A program made the position numbers and the translations under genes. From Pseudochrobactrum kiredjianiae (GTDB lineage Bacteria > Pseudomonadota > Alphaproteobacteria > Rhizobiales > Rhizobiaceae), in the NCBI RefSeq assembly GCF_030362795.1, contig NZ_JAUCBM010000001.1, positions 124,001 through 188,000 on the forward strand: DNA of 64,000 nt. The letters are read 5' to 3'. Position 1 is the stretch's first letter. Each line of letters opens with the position of its first letter. Below, one piece after another: positions 17,625-27,565 of this stretch. The notes under the pieces were generated by a model. It saw nothing but the letters and a program-made list of their open reading frames with translations, had not been told where the DNA came from and did no database searches.

Positions 17625-18257
17625 TCAGCGGCGCTGTAAATTGCTGATTTCAAGAATGACAGAATCTGCTTCTATCGCGCTTTCATGCCGTACAAGATCA
17701 AATTTCCAATTTATCAGGCTTTCATCAATCTCACGCTGATAGTCGCGCCCTTTTTGAAACAATGCTTTAGCACCTTTAGTCATCCATGGTGCTGTCAGTT
17801 CAAACAGTTTATCAAGCGAGGCCAACGCCCTGGCTGTGATGATTTCAGGAACCTGAATGAGTTCATAACAGCTTTCAATTCGTGCATTTACCACTTGCCC
17901 CGGAGCCTGAAACTGAGCCAGAGCATTTCTGAGAAATGCTGATTTTTTGCCATTACTCTCAACCAAACGAATTGAGCCCCCTGTCTGTTTCAACAACACT
18001 GCCAAAACAACACCAGGAAAACCACCACCAGATCCCAAATCAAGCCACTGTTTTGCCTGTGGCGCTAATTTGAAAATCTGAACACTATCCAAAATATGCC
18101 GTTCCCAAAGTGTCTCAAGCGTATTTGGGGAAGCCAGATTGATCGCTTTAGACCATTTTTTAAACAGAATTTCAAAACCAATCAGATCATCTGCTGTTTC
18201 ACGTGAAACAGATGGGTATATTTGTTTCAGTGAATCAAAATATTTATCTTTTGTCAT
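17625..18257 (-). CDS. rsmG: 16S rRNA (guanine527-N7)-methyltransferase RsmG (GidB)
   Basis: SAM-dependent methyltransferase that modifies G527 of 16S rRNA. The SAM-binding motif [17 protein letters not shown] is near residue 67, followed by [15 protein letters not shown]. Its ATG overlaps the mnmG stop by 4 bp. Codons 17-21 (VSRET) are formed by a perfect parS site, so the protein's N-terminus accommodates a DNA segregation signal. Length is 210, normal for the family. Confidence 0.95.
   Translation of the reverse strand: MTKDKYFDSLKQIYPSVSRETADDLIGFEILFKKWSKAINLASPNTLETLWERHILDSVQIFKLAPQAKQWLDLGSGGGFPGVVLAVLLKQTGGSIRLVESNGKKSAFLRNALAQFQAPGQVVNARIESCYELIQVPEIITARALASLDKLFELTAPWMTKGAKALFQKGRDYQREIDESLINWKFDLVRHESAIEADSVILEISNLQRR
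18195..18210. other. parS site 2, inside rsmG
   Basis: TGTTTCACGTGAAACA is a 16/16 match to the consensus parS and a perfect palindrome. On the minus strand it encodes Val-Ser-Arg-Glu-Thr in RsmG. Confidence 0.95.
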
Positions 18258-20143
18258 GCTGGTTTTGCCAAATCACCCGAAATATCCTGTGCAATACCAT
18301 GTCTGCGGATATGTGTTATCAATAATGCGATAGCAGCCGGCGTCATACCTTCAATTCTTTGCGCTTCCGCAATATTGGAAGGATGGCGTTTTTCAAGTTT
18401 TTGCTTGAGCTCAATAGAGAGACCGGAAATGCTTGAGAACTGAATTGATCGCGGAATTATGAGTTGTTCTTCACGTTCCATCACAGCAATATCTGCTGTC
18501 TGACGATCAAGATATACTGAATATTGCGCTTCAATTTCTAAAGCTTCTTTTGTTGCCGATGACAAACCAGAAAGCTCAGGCCAAATGCCGGTAAGGCGTT
18601 CCAGATTAATATCCGGATATGAAAGCAAATCATAAAGCGAGCGTCGAATGCCGTCTTTATTCAAATTCAGTCCATGTGCAGCAGCTGCATTTGGTGTGAT
18701 CAAAAGCGTTTGTGCAAGCTCCCTCGCCTGATCTAATTCCTGCTTTCTCTCATTAAAGCGTGCCTGCCGTACCTGCCCTATTAGTCCCCAACCTTCACCT
18801 AACGGTGTCAAACGACTATCCGCATTATCAGCACGGAGTGAAAGTCTGAACTCTGCACGAGACGTAAACATGCGGTAAGGTTCACTCACACCGCGCGATG
18901 TCAAATCATCTAACATCACACCAATATAAGCTTCAGTACGCTGAAGAATAACAGGTTCACTACCACCAGCATGTCTGGAAGCGTTCAAACCAGCCAAGAG
19001 GCCTTGAGCACCGGCTTCTTCATAACCGGTTGTACCGTTAATCTGACCCGCCAAGAATAAGCCCTTTACTCGGCGTGTTTCTAGACTACGTTGCAATTCA
19101 CGCGGGTCAATAAAATCATATTCAATAGCATAACCAGGTTGCAGCATCTTAGCATGCTCCAAACCAGGAATCGTTTTGAGAATATCAAGCTGTACATCTT
19201 CCGGTAAACTGGTCGAAATACCGTTCGGATAAACGGTATCATCGTCCAGACCTTCCGGCTCCAGAAAAATTTGATGTCCGTCACGATCGCCAAATTTTAC
19301 AATTTTATCTTCAATTGACGGACAATACCGTGGCCCGATGCCTTCAATATTGCCAGAATACATTGCCGAGCGATGAATATTATCGCGGATCAATTGATGC
19401 GTTGCATCAGTCGTACGCGTAATACCACAATCGATTTGTGGTACTGTAATTTTATCCGTCATCATAGAAAACGGAACCGGATCTTCATCTGCAGATTGTT
19501 TATCCAAACTTGCCCAGTCAATTGTCTTGCCATCAATACGACAAGGCGTACCGGTTTTTAACCGACCTAACCCAAAACCCAAACCTATCAAACGTTCAGA
19601 CAATCCCAGAGCTGGTTTCTCCCCCATACGTCCGGCAGGAATTGTCTTCTCACCAATGTGGATTAAGCCATTGAGAAATGTTCCGCTCGTCAACACGACA
19701 GATGCACAATTGATAATTGTTCCGTCCAGCAATTGAACGGCTTTGACTGCGCCATTTTCAACAAGGATATCTGCAGCGCCGCCTTCAATCACCGTCAGGT
19801 TTTGCTGTTCTTTGATGAAGCTCTGAATGGCAAGACGATATAATTTGCGATCAGCTTGCGTTCGGGGGCCACGTACTGCGGGGCCTTTACGACGATTCAA
19901 TAAACGAAATTGAATCCCAGCCTGATCGGCAGCCTTGCCCATCAAACCATCAAGTGCATCAATTTCACGAACAAGCTGTCCCTTCCCTAATCCGCCAATG
20001 GCAGGATTACAGGACATAACACCGATCGTATCAAAATGGTGCGTTACTAAAGCTGTTTTAGCGCCAGTTCTTGCTGATGCTGCGGCAGCTTCTGTGCCGG
20101 CATGTCCACCACCAATAACAATGACGTCATAAAAACCAGTCAT
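18254..20143 (-). CDS. mnmG: tRNA uridine-5-carboxymethylaminomethyl enzyme MnmG (GidA)
   Basis: FAD-dependent enzyme that, with MnmE, installs the cmnm5 group at wobble uridine 34. The ATG at 20143 gives the standard N-terminus [20 protein letters not shown] with the FAD GxGxxG motif; a longer frame to 20233 runs through a parS-like site and is unlikely. Other family signatures are [22 protein letters not shown] and the C-terminal helical domain for MnmE/tRNA. The length of 629 is normal. It overlaps rsmG by 4 bp. Confidence 0.96.
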   Translation of the reverse strand: MTGFYDVIVIGGGHAGTEAAAASARTGAKTALVTHHFDTIGVMSCNPAIGGLGKGQLVREIDALDGLMGKAADQAGIQFRLLNRRKGPAVRGPRTQADRKLYRLAIQSFIKEQQNLTVIEGGAADILVENGAVKAVQLLDGTIINCASVVLTSGTFLNGLIHIGEKTIPAGRMGEKPALGLSERLIGLGFGLGRLKTGTPCRIDGKTIDWASLDKQSADEDPVPFSMMTDKITVPQIDCGITRTTDATHQLIRDNIHRSAMYSGNIEGIGPRYCPSIEDKIVKFGDRDGHQIFLEPEGLDDDTVYPNGISTSLPEDVQLDILKTIPGLEHAKMLQPGYAIEYDFIDPRELQRSLETRRVKGLFLAGQINGTTGYEEAGAQGLLAGLNASRHAGGSEPVILQRTEAYIGVMLDDLTSRGVSEPYRMFTSRAEFRLSLRADNADSRLTPLGEGWGLIGQVRQARFNERKQELDQARELAQTLLITPNAAAAHGLNLNKDGIRRSLYDLLSYPDINLERLTGIWPELSGLSSATKEALEIEAQYSVYLDRQTADIAVMEREEQLIIPRSIQFSSISGLSIELKQKLEKRHPSNIAEAQRIEGMTPAAIALLITHIRRHGIAQDISGDLAKPA

Positions 20144-20164
20144 AATCATATCCAAAACTTGTTT

Positions 20165-20180
20165 GGTTTCACGTGAATCA
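20165..20180. other. parS-like site 3
   Basis: GGTTTCACGTGAATCA matches the parS consensus at 14 of 16 positions with an intact TTTCACGTGAA core. It lies just upstream of the mnmG start. Confidence 0.65.
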
Positions 20181-20217
20181 TCATTCTCATGTTCTCTCTG
20201 AAAAGGGAACACATAAC

Positions 20218-20286
20218 TAGAGCATTTCACCATCTAGTTATTTTAACTTGGTGCTCATTGAAATGCGACAGCTAAAAATTCAGAGT
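20218..20286. repeat. Diverged type B-like repeat
   Basis: The sequence from CTAGAGCATTTCAC to about 20286 follows the type B pattern: AGAGCATTTCA start, inner hairpin, AATGCGACA, then a TAAA-rich end near CAGAG. It is clearly diverged from the 65-bp identical copies. Confidence 0.6.
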
Positions 20287-20403
20287 GAGAGCAATAGATT
20301 TATACCTACGCAATTATTCTGAGTAATAATAATTTCAAAAAGGGAAATCTGCTGACTCAGAATAATTCTGCTGAGTCAAACTGTGTTTTATGATTCCACA
20401 GAA

Positions 20404-20419
20404 TGTTTCACGTGAAACA
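20404..20419. other. parS site 4
   Basis: TGTTTCACGTGAAACA is a 16/16 match to consensus parS, in the gap between mnmE and mnmG. Confidence 0.95.
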
Positions 20420-20452
20420 CATCTGATTGTAGTCAGGCTATATCATGAAATT

Positions 20453-20468
20453 TGTTTCACGTGAATCA
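20453..20468. other. parS-like site 5, overlapping the mnmE stop
   Basis: TGTTTCACGTGAATCA matches at 15 of 16 positions. Its last three bases are the complement of the mnmE TGA stop codon. It is only 33 bp from site 4. Confidence 0.85.
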
Positions 20469-21794
20469 TTTTCCGATGCAGAATTGAGAAAATACAAGGT
20501 CGAGAATATCTTCTACATCCACATCACCTGTAATCTTCCCTAAATGCTGTGAGGCAATGCGTAGGTTTTCAGCTCTCAATTCCAAAGGGAGTTGTTCTGA
20601 TTTATATGCTTTTTGTATTTCAGATTTGCATTGATTAAGTAGGTCAATGTGCCTACGACGTGTTGGTACAACTTCATTCTGAAGTTTTGTTTTTTCAGAA
20701 ATGTATGTGCTCAAATTGTCCAAAAGCGTGCTGATCCCATCATTGTTTTGTGTTGAAATCAGATAATTATAATTTTGGGTATTCGTAGCCTTCAGGTCGG
20801 ATTTGTTGCCTATTGTCCAGATATCTGTTTTGAACTCAGATGTATCTACGGCAATGGGATTGAAAATATCTTCAATGTATAAAATCAAATCTGCTTCGGC
20901 AGCTTTATCCATTGCACGCTGAATACCAATTTGTTCAACTTTTCCGGTTGTTTCGCGAATGCCGGCTGTGTCTGTCACGTAAGTCGCGATGCCATTCAGA
21001 TTCAATTTCACTTCAAGTAGATCACGCGTTGTGCCCGCTTCATCAGAAATAATAGCCACGTCACGCGCAGCCAATAAATTCATCAAGCTTGATTTTCCGG
21101 CATTTGGTGCACCGATAATAACAATGTGAAAACCGTCACGTAGCATTGATCCGCGTTTACCGTCTTCAATATGTTTTTCAATTAGGACACTGAGATTCTG
21201 CATATCACTCCAGACCCGCTCTGATACTGAGCCCGGAACATCGCCTTCATCGGCGAAATCTAATTCTGCTTCGATAAAAGCGCGCGCCTGAATAAGCCTC
21301 TGCCGCCAATCCATATAAAGATTTCGCTGCGCTCCGGATGCAACTTGTTGGGCTAGCCGTCTTTGTGTTTCCGTTTCAGCAGAAATCAGATCAGCCAGCC
21401 CTTCGGCCATCGTCAAATCCATTTTTCCATTTGCAAATGCGCGACGTGTGAATTCTCCGGCTTCGGCTAAACGGCATTTTTCAAATTCTGACAAGCTTTC
21501 CAAAAATTTTTCCACTACAGCAATACCACCGTGAATATGAAATTCCGCACAATCCTCACCGGTAAAACTTTTCGGTCCTTCAAAGAAGAGTGTCAGGCCA
21601 CTATCCAGAACTTCGCCTGCTTTGTTTTTTAAATTGCTGAAGTGCGCTTTGCGTGCTTCCGGTAATTTTCCCACAATGGTTTCGGTAATGAATCGAGATT
21701 GCGGGCCTGATAATCTGATAATTGCTACGCCGGAAGGCAAGCGTCCGCTTGAAAGCGCAAAAATAGTATCGTGATGAAAAGACTGCACTGACAT
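20466..21794 (-). CDS. mnmE: tRNA modification GTPase MnmE (TrmE)
   Basis: GTPase partner of MnmG in wobble-uridine modification. The N-terminal tetrahydrofolate-binding domain starts DTIFALSSGRLPSGVAIIRLSGP. The inserted G domain has Walker A GAPNAGKSS near residue 222, G3 DTAGIRET and G4 NKSD. The C-terminal helical domain ends with the conserved FCIGK, whose cysteine is required for activity. The length of 442 is normal. The A+T-rich third codon positions differ a little from neighbours but not enough to suggest transfer. Confidence 0.96.
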   Translation of the reverse strand: MSVQSFHHDTIFALSSGRLPSGVAIIRLSGPQSRFITETIVGKLPEARKAHFSNLKNKAGEVLDSGLTLFFEGPKSFTGEDCAEFHIHGGIAVVEKFLESLSEFEKCRLAEAGEFTRRAFANGKMDLTMAEGLADLISAETETQRRLAQQVASGAQRNLYMDWRQRLIQARAFIEAELDFADEGDVPGSVSERVWSDMQNLSVLIEKHIEDGKRGSMLRDGFHIVIIGAPNAGKSSLMNLLAARDVAIISDEAGTTRDLLEVKLNLNGIATYVTDTAGIRETTGKVEQIGIQRAMDKAAEADLILYIEDIFNPIAVDTSEFKTDIWTIGNKSDLKATNTQNYNYLISTQNNDGISTLLDNLSTYISEKTKLQNEVVPTRRRHIDLLNQCKSEIQKAYKSEQLPLELRAENLRIASQHLGKITGDVDVEDILDLVFSQFCIGK

Positions 21795-21885
21795 CGAAAA
21801 TCCGTTACAAGTTAAGAGAATAATTGCCGTTCTTTAGCTGCTAGAAGCACTACCGTATCGGCTTGAATATCGGAAAGGCAAAGCC

Positions 21886-23910
21886 ATGAACCCGACGCAA
21901 AGCCCAACACAAAACAATGCCAGTTCTAATCGCCTTCATACAGCGAACAGCACATATTTGAAACAGCATAGCGCTAATCCGGTAAACTGGCAGCTTTGGG
22001 GCAATGAAGCGCTCGAATTCGCCCGCCTTTATGACAAGCCGATTTTGCTTTCCATCGGATATTCTGCCTGCCACTGGTGCCATGTTATGGCACATGAATG
22101 TTTTGAAGATGAGCAAATTGCTAAGCTGATGAATGAGCATTTTATCAATATTAAAGTCGATCGCGAAGAACGACCGGATATTGATCAGATCTATATGTCA
22201 GCTCTGACCGCGATGGGCGAACAAGGCGGCTGGCCGCTGACCATATTTTTAACGCCGCAAGGTGATGCTTTTTGGGGTGGTACATATTTTCCTAAATACG
22301 CGAATGGTCGCCTGCCCGGCTTTATGGATATTCTTCAAAGCCTCGGCACTTTATGGAAAAATGATCGCGAGCGAATTAACAGTAATGTTACGGCGCTTAA
22401 ATCGCATTTGCAGAATGTTTTAACACCAGATGCTAAAGCCGCCGAGAATGATGAAAGCATTTTCCAGCGTTATGCAGATACAATAGCCAGACGTATTGAT
22501 ACGACATATGGCGGCATCAGCGGGCAGCCTAAATTTCCGAATTTCCCGTTTATGTCGATGCTCTGGGCATCATCAAAAATTAGCCAGCAACAACAGCATC
22601 ATGATCTGTTCATTCTCAGCACCGAGAAGATGCTCAATGGCGGTATTTATGATCATCTTGCCGGTGGACTGGCGCGCTATAGTACAGACGCATTTTGGCT
22701 CGTACCGCATTTTGAAAAAATGCTTTATGATAATGCCCAAACAATCCGACAGTGTCTATGGGCCTGGACTAGTACGAAAAATTTATTGTTTCGGAATCGA
22801 ATCGAAGAAATTATTCATTGGATTACATCTGAAATGACTTTGCCGGATGGCGGTTTTGCCTCTGGTCTAGATGCGGACAGCGAAGGTGTTGAAGGTAAAT
22901 TTTATATCTGGGATCGGTCAGAAATAGAGACAGTTCTCGGCCAAGATGCATCTGAATTTATTGAAAAATACAATGTCAGCCCTGATGGAAACTGGGAAGG
23001 CAGCAATATTCTTCATCGGCTGGATATGCTGAATTTCAACCAAGAAGAAGATAAAACTCTAAAACCAATGCGGGAAAAACTGCTTGGCATAAGAAATTTA
23101 CGTATCAAACCCGGACGCGATGAAAAATGCCTGACAGACTGGAATGCCTATTTCATTCGCGCTTTGGCTGAAGCTGCCCGTGTTTTTAATCGCGCTGACT
23201 GGTTGGAGCTGGCAAAAGTAACTTACCGGACATTGCTTCCAGAACAAGGAGCAGCCCTCAGTCATGTGTGGTCAAAGGCTGCATCAAAACTCCCTGCGCT
23301 CTCCTCTGATTACGCCGCGCTCATCAATGCAGCTTTGTCGGTTTATCAGGCTGATCCGCAGCAAAACTATATTGAAGATGCCAAATCACTACTAGACGCT
23401 CTTAATCAGCATCATCTCGATCAGAATGATGATTATCGTCTGACAGCTTTAGATAATGATGATGTGATTTTCTATCTCTATGGCGATCAGGATGAAGCTA
23501 TTCCAAGCCCTACCAGTCAGATTATAGAAGCCTGCACTAGACTGGCATTGATAACGGAAGATGAGGCGCTTTTAAGCAAAACCAATGGGCTGGCAGAGCG
23601 TGCTTTAGGGCGTGGCAAACATATGGCTTATGGTCAGGCCGGTATTCTCAATGCTGCAGTGCAACTGCTTGATCCGATTAAACTGGTGCTGATTATTGAG
23701 GATACGGAAGATGAATTATACCGCTGTGCATCCCGTCATGCTGATCCTTGCCGTACAGATATCATTCTAAGCCACAAACAAGCTTCACAGCAGCCGCAAT
23801 GGGCGTCTTTCCTATCCCTATCAGGAAATCGCTCTTGCGCCATTCTGTGCCGTAATCAGGTCTGTTTACCGCCGGTTTATAATGCAGCCAATCTGGAGAA
23901 ATTACTGTAA
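21886..23910 (+). CDS. DUF255 thioredoxin-domain protein (YyaL/SPATA20 type)
   Basis: Protein of 674 residues with an N-terminal thioredoxin-like DUF255 domain and a long alpha/alpha-barrel region similar to six-hairpin glycosidases. The family signature is NSTYLKQHSANPVNW, followed by the CxxC-like SACHWCHVMAHE at about residue 64 and GGWPLTIFLTP. Further motifs are GGIYDHLAGGLARYSTD, PHFEKMLYDNAQ and GLDADSEGVEGKFYIW. The molecular role of the family is unsettled. It is the only plus-strand gene in a minus-strand block and ends at its own terminator. Confidence 0.88.
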   Translation: MNPTQSPTQNNASSNRLHTANSTYLKQHSANPVNWQLWGNEALEFARLYDKPILLSIGYSACHWCHVMAHECFEDEQIAKLMNEHFINIKVDREERPDIDQIYMSALTAMGEQGGWPLTIFLTPQGDAFWGGTYFPKYANGRLPGFMDILQSLGTLWKNDRERINSNVTALKSHLQNVLTPDAKAAENDESIFQRYADTIARRIDTTYGGISGQPKFPNFPFMSMLWASSKISQQQQHHDLFILSTEKMLNGGIYDHLAGGLARYSTDAFWLVPHFEKMLYDNAQTIRQCLWAWTSTKNLLFRNRIEEIIHWITSEMTLPDGGFASGLDADSEGVEGKFYIWDRSEIETVLGQDASEFIEKYNVSPDGNWEGSNILHRLDMLNFNQEEDKTLKPMREKLLGIRNLRIKPGRDEKCLTDWNAYFIRALAEAARVFNRADWLELAKVTYRTLLPEQGAALSHVWSKAASKLPALSSDYAALINAALSVYQADPQQNYIEDAKSLLDALNQHHLDQNDDYRLTALDNDDVIFYLYGDQDEAIPSPTSQIIEACTRLALITEDEALLSKTNGLAERALGRGKHMAYGQAGILNAAVQLLDPIKLVLIIEDTEDELYRCASRHADPCRTDIILSHKQASQQPQWASFLSLSGNRSCAILCRNQVCLPPVYNAANLEKLL

Positions 23911-23923
23911 TTATAAAAACAAA

Positions 23924-23953
23924 AAACGCCGCCCTTTTGAGACGGCGTTTTTA
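23924..23953 (+). terminator. Terminator of the DUF255 gene
   Basis: The stem AAACGCCG/CGGCGTTT (23924-23931 and 23943-23950) is followed by a short T run. The preceding A run means it may also act on minus-strand transcripts. Confidence 0.8.
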
Positions 23954-24055
23954 CAGCATAATTTCTTAAACTTGAATCAGTTTCAGGTAAAATTATGCTG
24001 CAAATATAAAATGTTAGAGCTACATATTTGCGTCCTAGCGGGCGCACAGCGCTCT
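23953..24055. repeat. Inverted type A plus hairpin repeat
   Basis: The hairpin module (ACAGCATAATT... to ...AATTATGCTG, 23953-24000) comes first. The spacer AAATATAAAATGTTAGAGC and a type A module ending GCGCTCT follow. This is the arrangement seen at 12781-12880 in reversed orientation. It lies between two convergent genes. Confidence 0.82.
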
Positions 24056-24077
24056 AATATCAGCATAATGAAACAAA

Positions 24078-25343
24078 TCACGTGTTCATTGAATCGAAGA
24101 ATTCAGCATTATTCTTCGTCTGTTTCAGCTTATCAATCAGGAATTCAATCGCATCGGTTGTGCCCATTGGCGCAAGAATACGACGCAGAACAAAGATTTT
24201 CTGCAGATCCTGACGCGGTACCAACAGATCTTCCTTACGTGTACCGGATTTGAGAATATCCATCGCAGGGAAGATACGCTTATCAGCGACCTTACGGTCA
24301 AGAACGATTTCCGAGTTACCGGTACCCTTGAATTCTTCAAAGATAACTTCATCCATACGCGAACCGGTATCGATTAGCGCAGTTGCGATAATGGTCAGCG
24401 AGCCGCCTTCTTCAATATTACGGGCGGCACCGAAAAAGCGTTTCGGACGCTGCAGCGCATTCGCATCCACACCACCGGTCAAAACCTTACCGGATGAAGG
24501 AATAACAGTGTTGTAGGCACGGCCAAGACGGGTGATCGAGTCCAGCAGAATGACCACATCGCGGCCATGCTCAACAAGGCGTTTTGCCTTTTCAATCACC
24601 ATTTCAGCAACCTGAACGTGGCGTGTTGCCGGTTCATCAAAGGTCGAGGATACAACCTCACCTTTCACGGAACGCTGCATATCGGTTACTTCTTCAGGAC
24701 GCTCGTCAATCAGCAAAACAATCAGGTAGCATTCCGGATGATTGGCGGTAATCGAATGCGCAATATTCTGCAGCAAAACAGTTTTACCGGTACGTGGCGG
24801 CGCAACGATCAGGCCGCGCTGGCCTTTACCAAGCGGTGCAACCAGATCAATTACACGGGCTGAATTGTCTTTATTGGTCGGAATATCCAGTTCCATTTTG
24901 AAACGCTCATTCGGGTAGAGCGGTGTCAGATTATCAAAATGGATTTTATGACGGATTTTTTCCGGATCTTCAAAATTGATCGTATTCACTTTAAGAAGTG
25001 CGAAATAACGTTCGCCTTCTTTCGGGCTACGGATCGGCCCTTCAACTGTATCACCGGTTTTCAGGGAAAAACGGCGGATTTGCGAAGGAGAAATGTAAAT
25101 ATCATCCGGGCCTGGCAGATAATTGGCATTTGCTGAACGCAAAAAGCCAAAACCATCCGGCAATAATTCGACGACACCCTCACCGATGATTTCAACTTCC
25201 TGAGAGGCAAGGCTCTTCAGAATAGCGAACATCAGTTCCTGTTTACGCATAACACTGGCGTTTTCAACCTGCAGCTCTTCAGCAAGAGCGAGCAAATCGA
25301 CAGGTGTCTTGTTCTTAAGATCTTGTAGTTTCATTTCCTGCAT
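24078..25343 (-). CDS. rho: Transcription termination factor Rho
   Basis: Hexameric RNA-DNA helicase that terminates transcription. It has the N-terminal Rho helix bundle ([22 protein letters not shown]), then the RNA-binding cold-shock-like domain ([31 protein letters not shown]). The ATPase core carries Walker [12 protein letters not shown], Walker [17 protein letters not shown] and the Q/R loops. The length of 421 is normal for alphaproteobacteria. An in-frame ATG three codons in is an alternative start. It runs with hemJ and hemE in the order hemE-hemJ-rho, common in this order. The 244-bp leader may host Rho autoregulation. Confidence 0.97.
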   Translation of the reverse strand: MQEMKLQDLKNKTPVDLLALAEELQVENASVMRKQELMFAILKSLASQEVEIIGEGVVELLPDGFGFLRSANANYLPGPDDIYISPSQIRRFSLKTGDTVEGPIRSPKEGERYFALLKVNTINFEDPEKIRHKIHFDNLTPLYPNERFKMELDIPTNKDNSARVIDLVAPLGKGQRGLIVAPPRTGKTVLLQNIAHSITANHPECYLIVLLIDERPEEVTDMQRSVKGEVVSSTFDEPATRHVQVAEMVIEKAKRLVEHGRDVVILLDSITRLGRAYNTVIPSSGKVLTGGVDANALQRPKRFFGAARNIEEGGSLTIIATALIDTGSRMDEVIFEEFKGTGNSEIVLDRKVADKRIFPAMDILKSGTRKEDLLVPRQDLQKIFVLRRILAPMGTTDAIEFLIDKLKQTKNNAEFFDSMNT

Positions 25344-25534
25344 GGGTGCGGAACTCGTATTATAAAAGATTGAAAAAAGAAAAATGCAGTTGTGCGCTTA
25401 TAATGGTCATGAGGGGCATGACCGGCATCGGAAACCTGCTATTCTTGAAGGAAGGTGTCTTTCCTTAACCGGTTCCGGCGATTTGAGCAAGAGCCAAGCT
25501 GCTTTGCAGCGCTATAAAAATAATCAGAAACAGT

Positions 25535-25571
25535 GAAATTACGCTCTGAACAGCGCTCAAAGCGTAATTTC
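25535..25571. other. Hairpin between rho and hemJ
   Basis: The perfect 11-bp stem GAAATTACGCT/AGCGTAATTTC (25535-25545 and 25561-25571) lies downstream of hemJ on the minus strand, without a clear T tract. Its AATTACGCT sequence echoes the hairpin module of the repeat family, so it may be a decayed repeat rather than a terminator. Confidence 0.5.
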
Positions 25572-25587
25572 TGTACTTATATGCCGA

Positions 25588-26118
25588 TCAGAACGGCTTT
25601 ACGACAACCAGAATGACAATCAAAATCATCAGAACTGTCGGAACTTCATTCACAATGCGCCAATGTTTGGTGGATTTAGTGTTTTTATCCTGAGCAAACA
25701 TCCGTACGCTTTTGGAAAGATAGCCATGCAAACCGGATAGCAAAACAACCAGAAAAATCTTGCCATGCAGCCAGCCGCCACGGAATTCAAAGATTTTCCA
25801 TGCAAGCCACAGGCCTAAAACCCAGGTCACAATCATCGCCGGATTGATGATATAGCGCAGCAACCGGCGTTCCATGATTTTAAAGGTTTCAGAGGCTTGC
25901 GATCCGGTCTTTTCCTGACTGTGATACACAAAAAGCCGCGGCAGATATAACATACCTGCCATCCAGGCGATCACAGCGATAATATGAAAAGCTTTGATCC
26001 AGAGATAGGCCGCATCTGTGGCTGCAAAAAACAGCGCATAGGCTGCAATTGCAGTAATAACGACAGCAATCACTGCTCTCACAGCAGGATTGCCGGTATT
26101 AGCGCCGGATTTATCCAT
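25588..26118 (-). CDS. hemJ: Protoporphyrinogen oxidase HemJ
   Basis: Small integral membrane protein of 176 residues with about four hydrophobic helices, UPF0093/TIGR00701 family. It oxidises protoporphyrinogen IX in bacteria lacking HemG or HemY. Conserved segments are AYLWIKAFHIIAVIAWMAGMLYLPRLFVYH, with the histidines thought to bind haem, ERRLLRYIINPAMIVTWVLG and WLHGKIFLV. It starts 1 bp inside the hemE stop (TAATG), so the two haem-synthesis genes are translationally coupled. Confidence 0.93.
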   Translation of the reverse strand: MDKSGANTGNPAVRAVIAVVITAIAAYALFFAATDAAYLWIKAFHIIAVIAWMAGMLYLPRLFVYHSQEKTGSQASETFKIMERRLLRYIINPAMIVTWVLGLWLAWKIFEFRGGWLHGKIFLVVLLSGLHGYLSKSVRMFAQDKNTKSTKHWRIVNEVPTVLMILIVILVVVKPF

Positions 26119-27143
26119 TATGCACCTGCCTGACGGATACGGTTGACCATTTGAGCAACATTTTCGAGCGGAGCCTGCGGTGTGATCCCATGACCAAGAT
26201 TAAAGATCAGTGGTCCCTGCCCCAGCTTTTCAAGAATGACATCCACGCCTTCATCCAGAGCCTTACCACCGGAAACCACACGCAGCGGGTCCAGATTGCC
26301 CTGTACAGCGCCTTGGCTTTGTAATTCCTGTGCGAAGGTCAGCGGAACAGACCAGTCCAACCCAAGAGCATTTACGCCGGTTTTGGCGCGGTAATCCCGA
26401 TAGAGCATCCCTGCTCCTTTCGGAAAACCGATAATCACAGCATCAGGATGCACATCGCGGACTTTTTTAATAATACGGGCAACCGGCTTGATGCAGAAAT
26501 CTTCAAAGCAATCTTCATCCAGTACACCGGACCATGAATCGAAGATCTGAACCGCATCGGCACCGCAATTGAGCTGTTCAATCAGATATTCAGCAGAAAT
26601 ATCTGCAAGATCAGTCAGCAGCTTAATGAAAACATCGCGGTGCTGATAGGCAAACAGACGTGCGGGTGCCTGATCCGGTGTACCGTGGCCGGCAATCATA
26701 TAGGTGGCAACAGTCCATGGGGCACCGCAAAAACCGAGCAACGTTGTTTCATCAGGCAATTGTTGGCGCAACCGGCTGACGGTTTCATATACAGCGCTTA
26801 ATTTGGCTGCTTTACCTGTAATGTCGAGATCTTTGATTTCATCAACTGTCACAGGTGTCATCAAAGGTCCTCTTCCTTCTTCAAAGCGAAGGTCGCGTCC
26901 AAGAACGTGAGGGATGACAAGAATATCTGAAAAGAGAATGGCTGCATCAAAGCCATAACGGCGAATAGGCTGAAGGGTCACTTCCGTTGCCAGTTCAGGA
27001 TTGTAGCACAGATCAAGAAAGCTTCCTGCGTGCTGACGTGTCTGGCGATATTCCGGCAAATAACGTCCTGCTTGTCTCATCATCCAGATTGGTGGTGGAA
27101 AGACGGTTTCACCTTTTAGAACGTTCAGAACTTTACGTGTCAT
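26118..27143 (-). CDS. hemE: Uroporphyrinogen decarboxylase
   Basis: Cytosolic enzyme that converts uroporphyrinogen III to coproporphyrinogen III. The ATG at 27143 gives the family-typical start [12 protein letters not shown] and 341 residues; a GTG 15 bp upstream is possible but lies in the origin region. Signatures are [17 protein letters not shown], the substrate-binding arginine cluster, and [18 protein letters not shown]. Its promoter must lie inside the putative origin, as for Caulobacter hemE. Confidence 0.95.
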   Translation of the reverse strand: MTRKVLNVLKGETVFPPPIWMMRQAGRYLPEYRQTRQHAGSFLDLCYNPELATEVTLQPIRRYGFDAAILFSDILVIPHVLGRDLRFEEGRGPLMTPVTVDEIKDLDITGKAAKLSAVYETVSRLRQQLPDETTLLGFCGAPWTVATYMIAGHGTPDQAPARLFAYQHRDVFIKLLTDLADISAEYLIEQLNCGADAVQIFDSWSGVLDEDCFEDFCIKPVARIIKKVRDVHPDAVIIGFPKGAGMLYRDYRAKTGVNALGLDWSVPLTFAQELQSQGAVQGNLDPLRVVSGGKALDEGVDVILEKLGQGPLIFNLGHGITPQAPLENVAQMVNRIRQAGA

Positions 27144-27565
27144 GCGATTTACCCACACCGGTTTTCCCCGGTTATCCCATAAAGAAAGTGATGTTTTTGG
27201 ATTCTTATGATTCTTAGAGTCTGTGTATAACGGGGATTAAATGTTTCCCTGAGTTTTCCCACAGGCTGATCACGAAAACCGGCTGATGTGGATAAATTGC
27301 CCATCAAATGGGAAAAAGCAATGCGACTAAAAATTCATCAATAAAAACTGATACTTATTGCAAGTTCTGTTCATTCTATCCTGTGGACAACCGTTGAATG
27401 AATTCTTTCCAAGTTTGAATTGCTCCTGTTACCCACAATGTTTATTGTCACGAATATACAGTCAGGCGCGCTGTGGATGAATCTTGTTTAAATCAACAGG
27501 CAGATGAAGACGTGTCAGAGCTGGCTATTTTTACACACAGCCATCAACAGGGATGTGAGAAATCT
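27144..27565. other. oriC: Probable chromosomal origin of replication (oriC)
   Basis: Gap between divergent hemE and ppsR, the position of Caulobacter Cori. DnaA-box-like 9-mers (consensus TTATCCACA) are: TTACCCACA 27149-27157; TTATCCCAT 27172-27180; TGTGTATAA 27222-27230; TTTCCCACA 27255-27263; perfect TGTGGATAA 27287-27295 (minus orientation); TGTGGACAA 27382-27390; TTACCCACA 27429-27437; TGTGGATGA 27472-27480. An AT-rich stretch at about 27310-27365 could be the unwinding element. Gene polarity mostly switches here. Function is inferred from position and box density. Confidence 0.8.

Noticed and set aside
18257-20233. Longer mnmG start up to 20233
   Set aside because: The extra 30 residues lack family character and run through a parS-like site; [18 protein letters not shown] at 20143 is the standard start.
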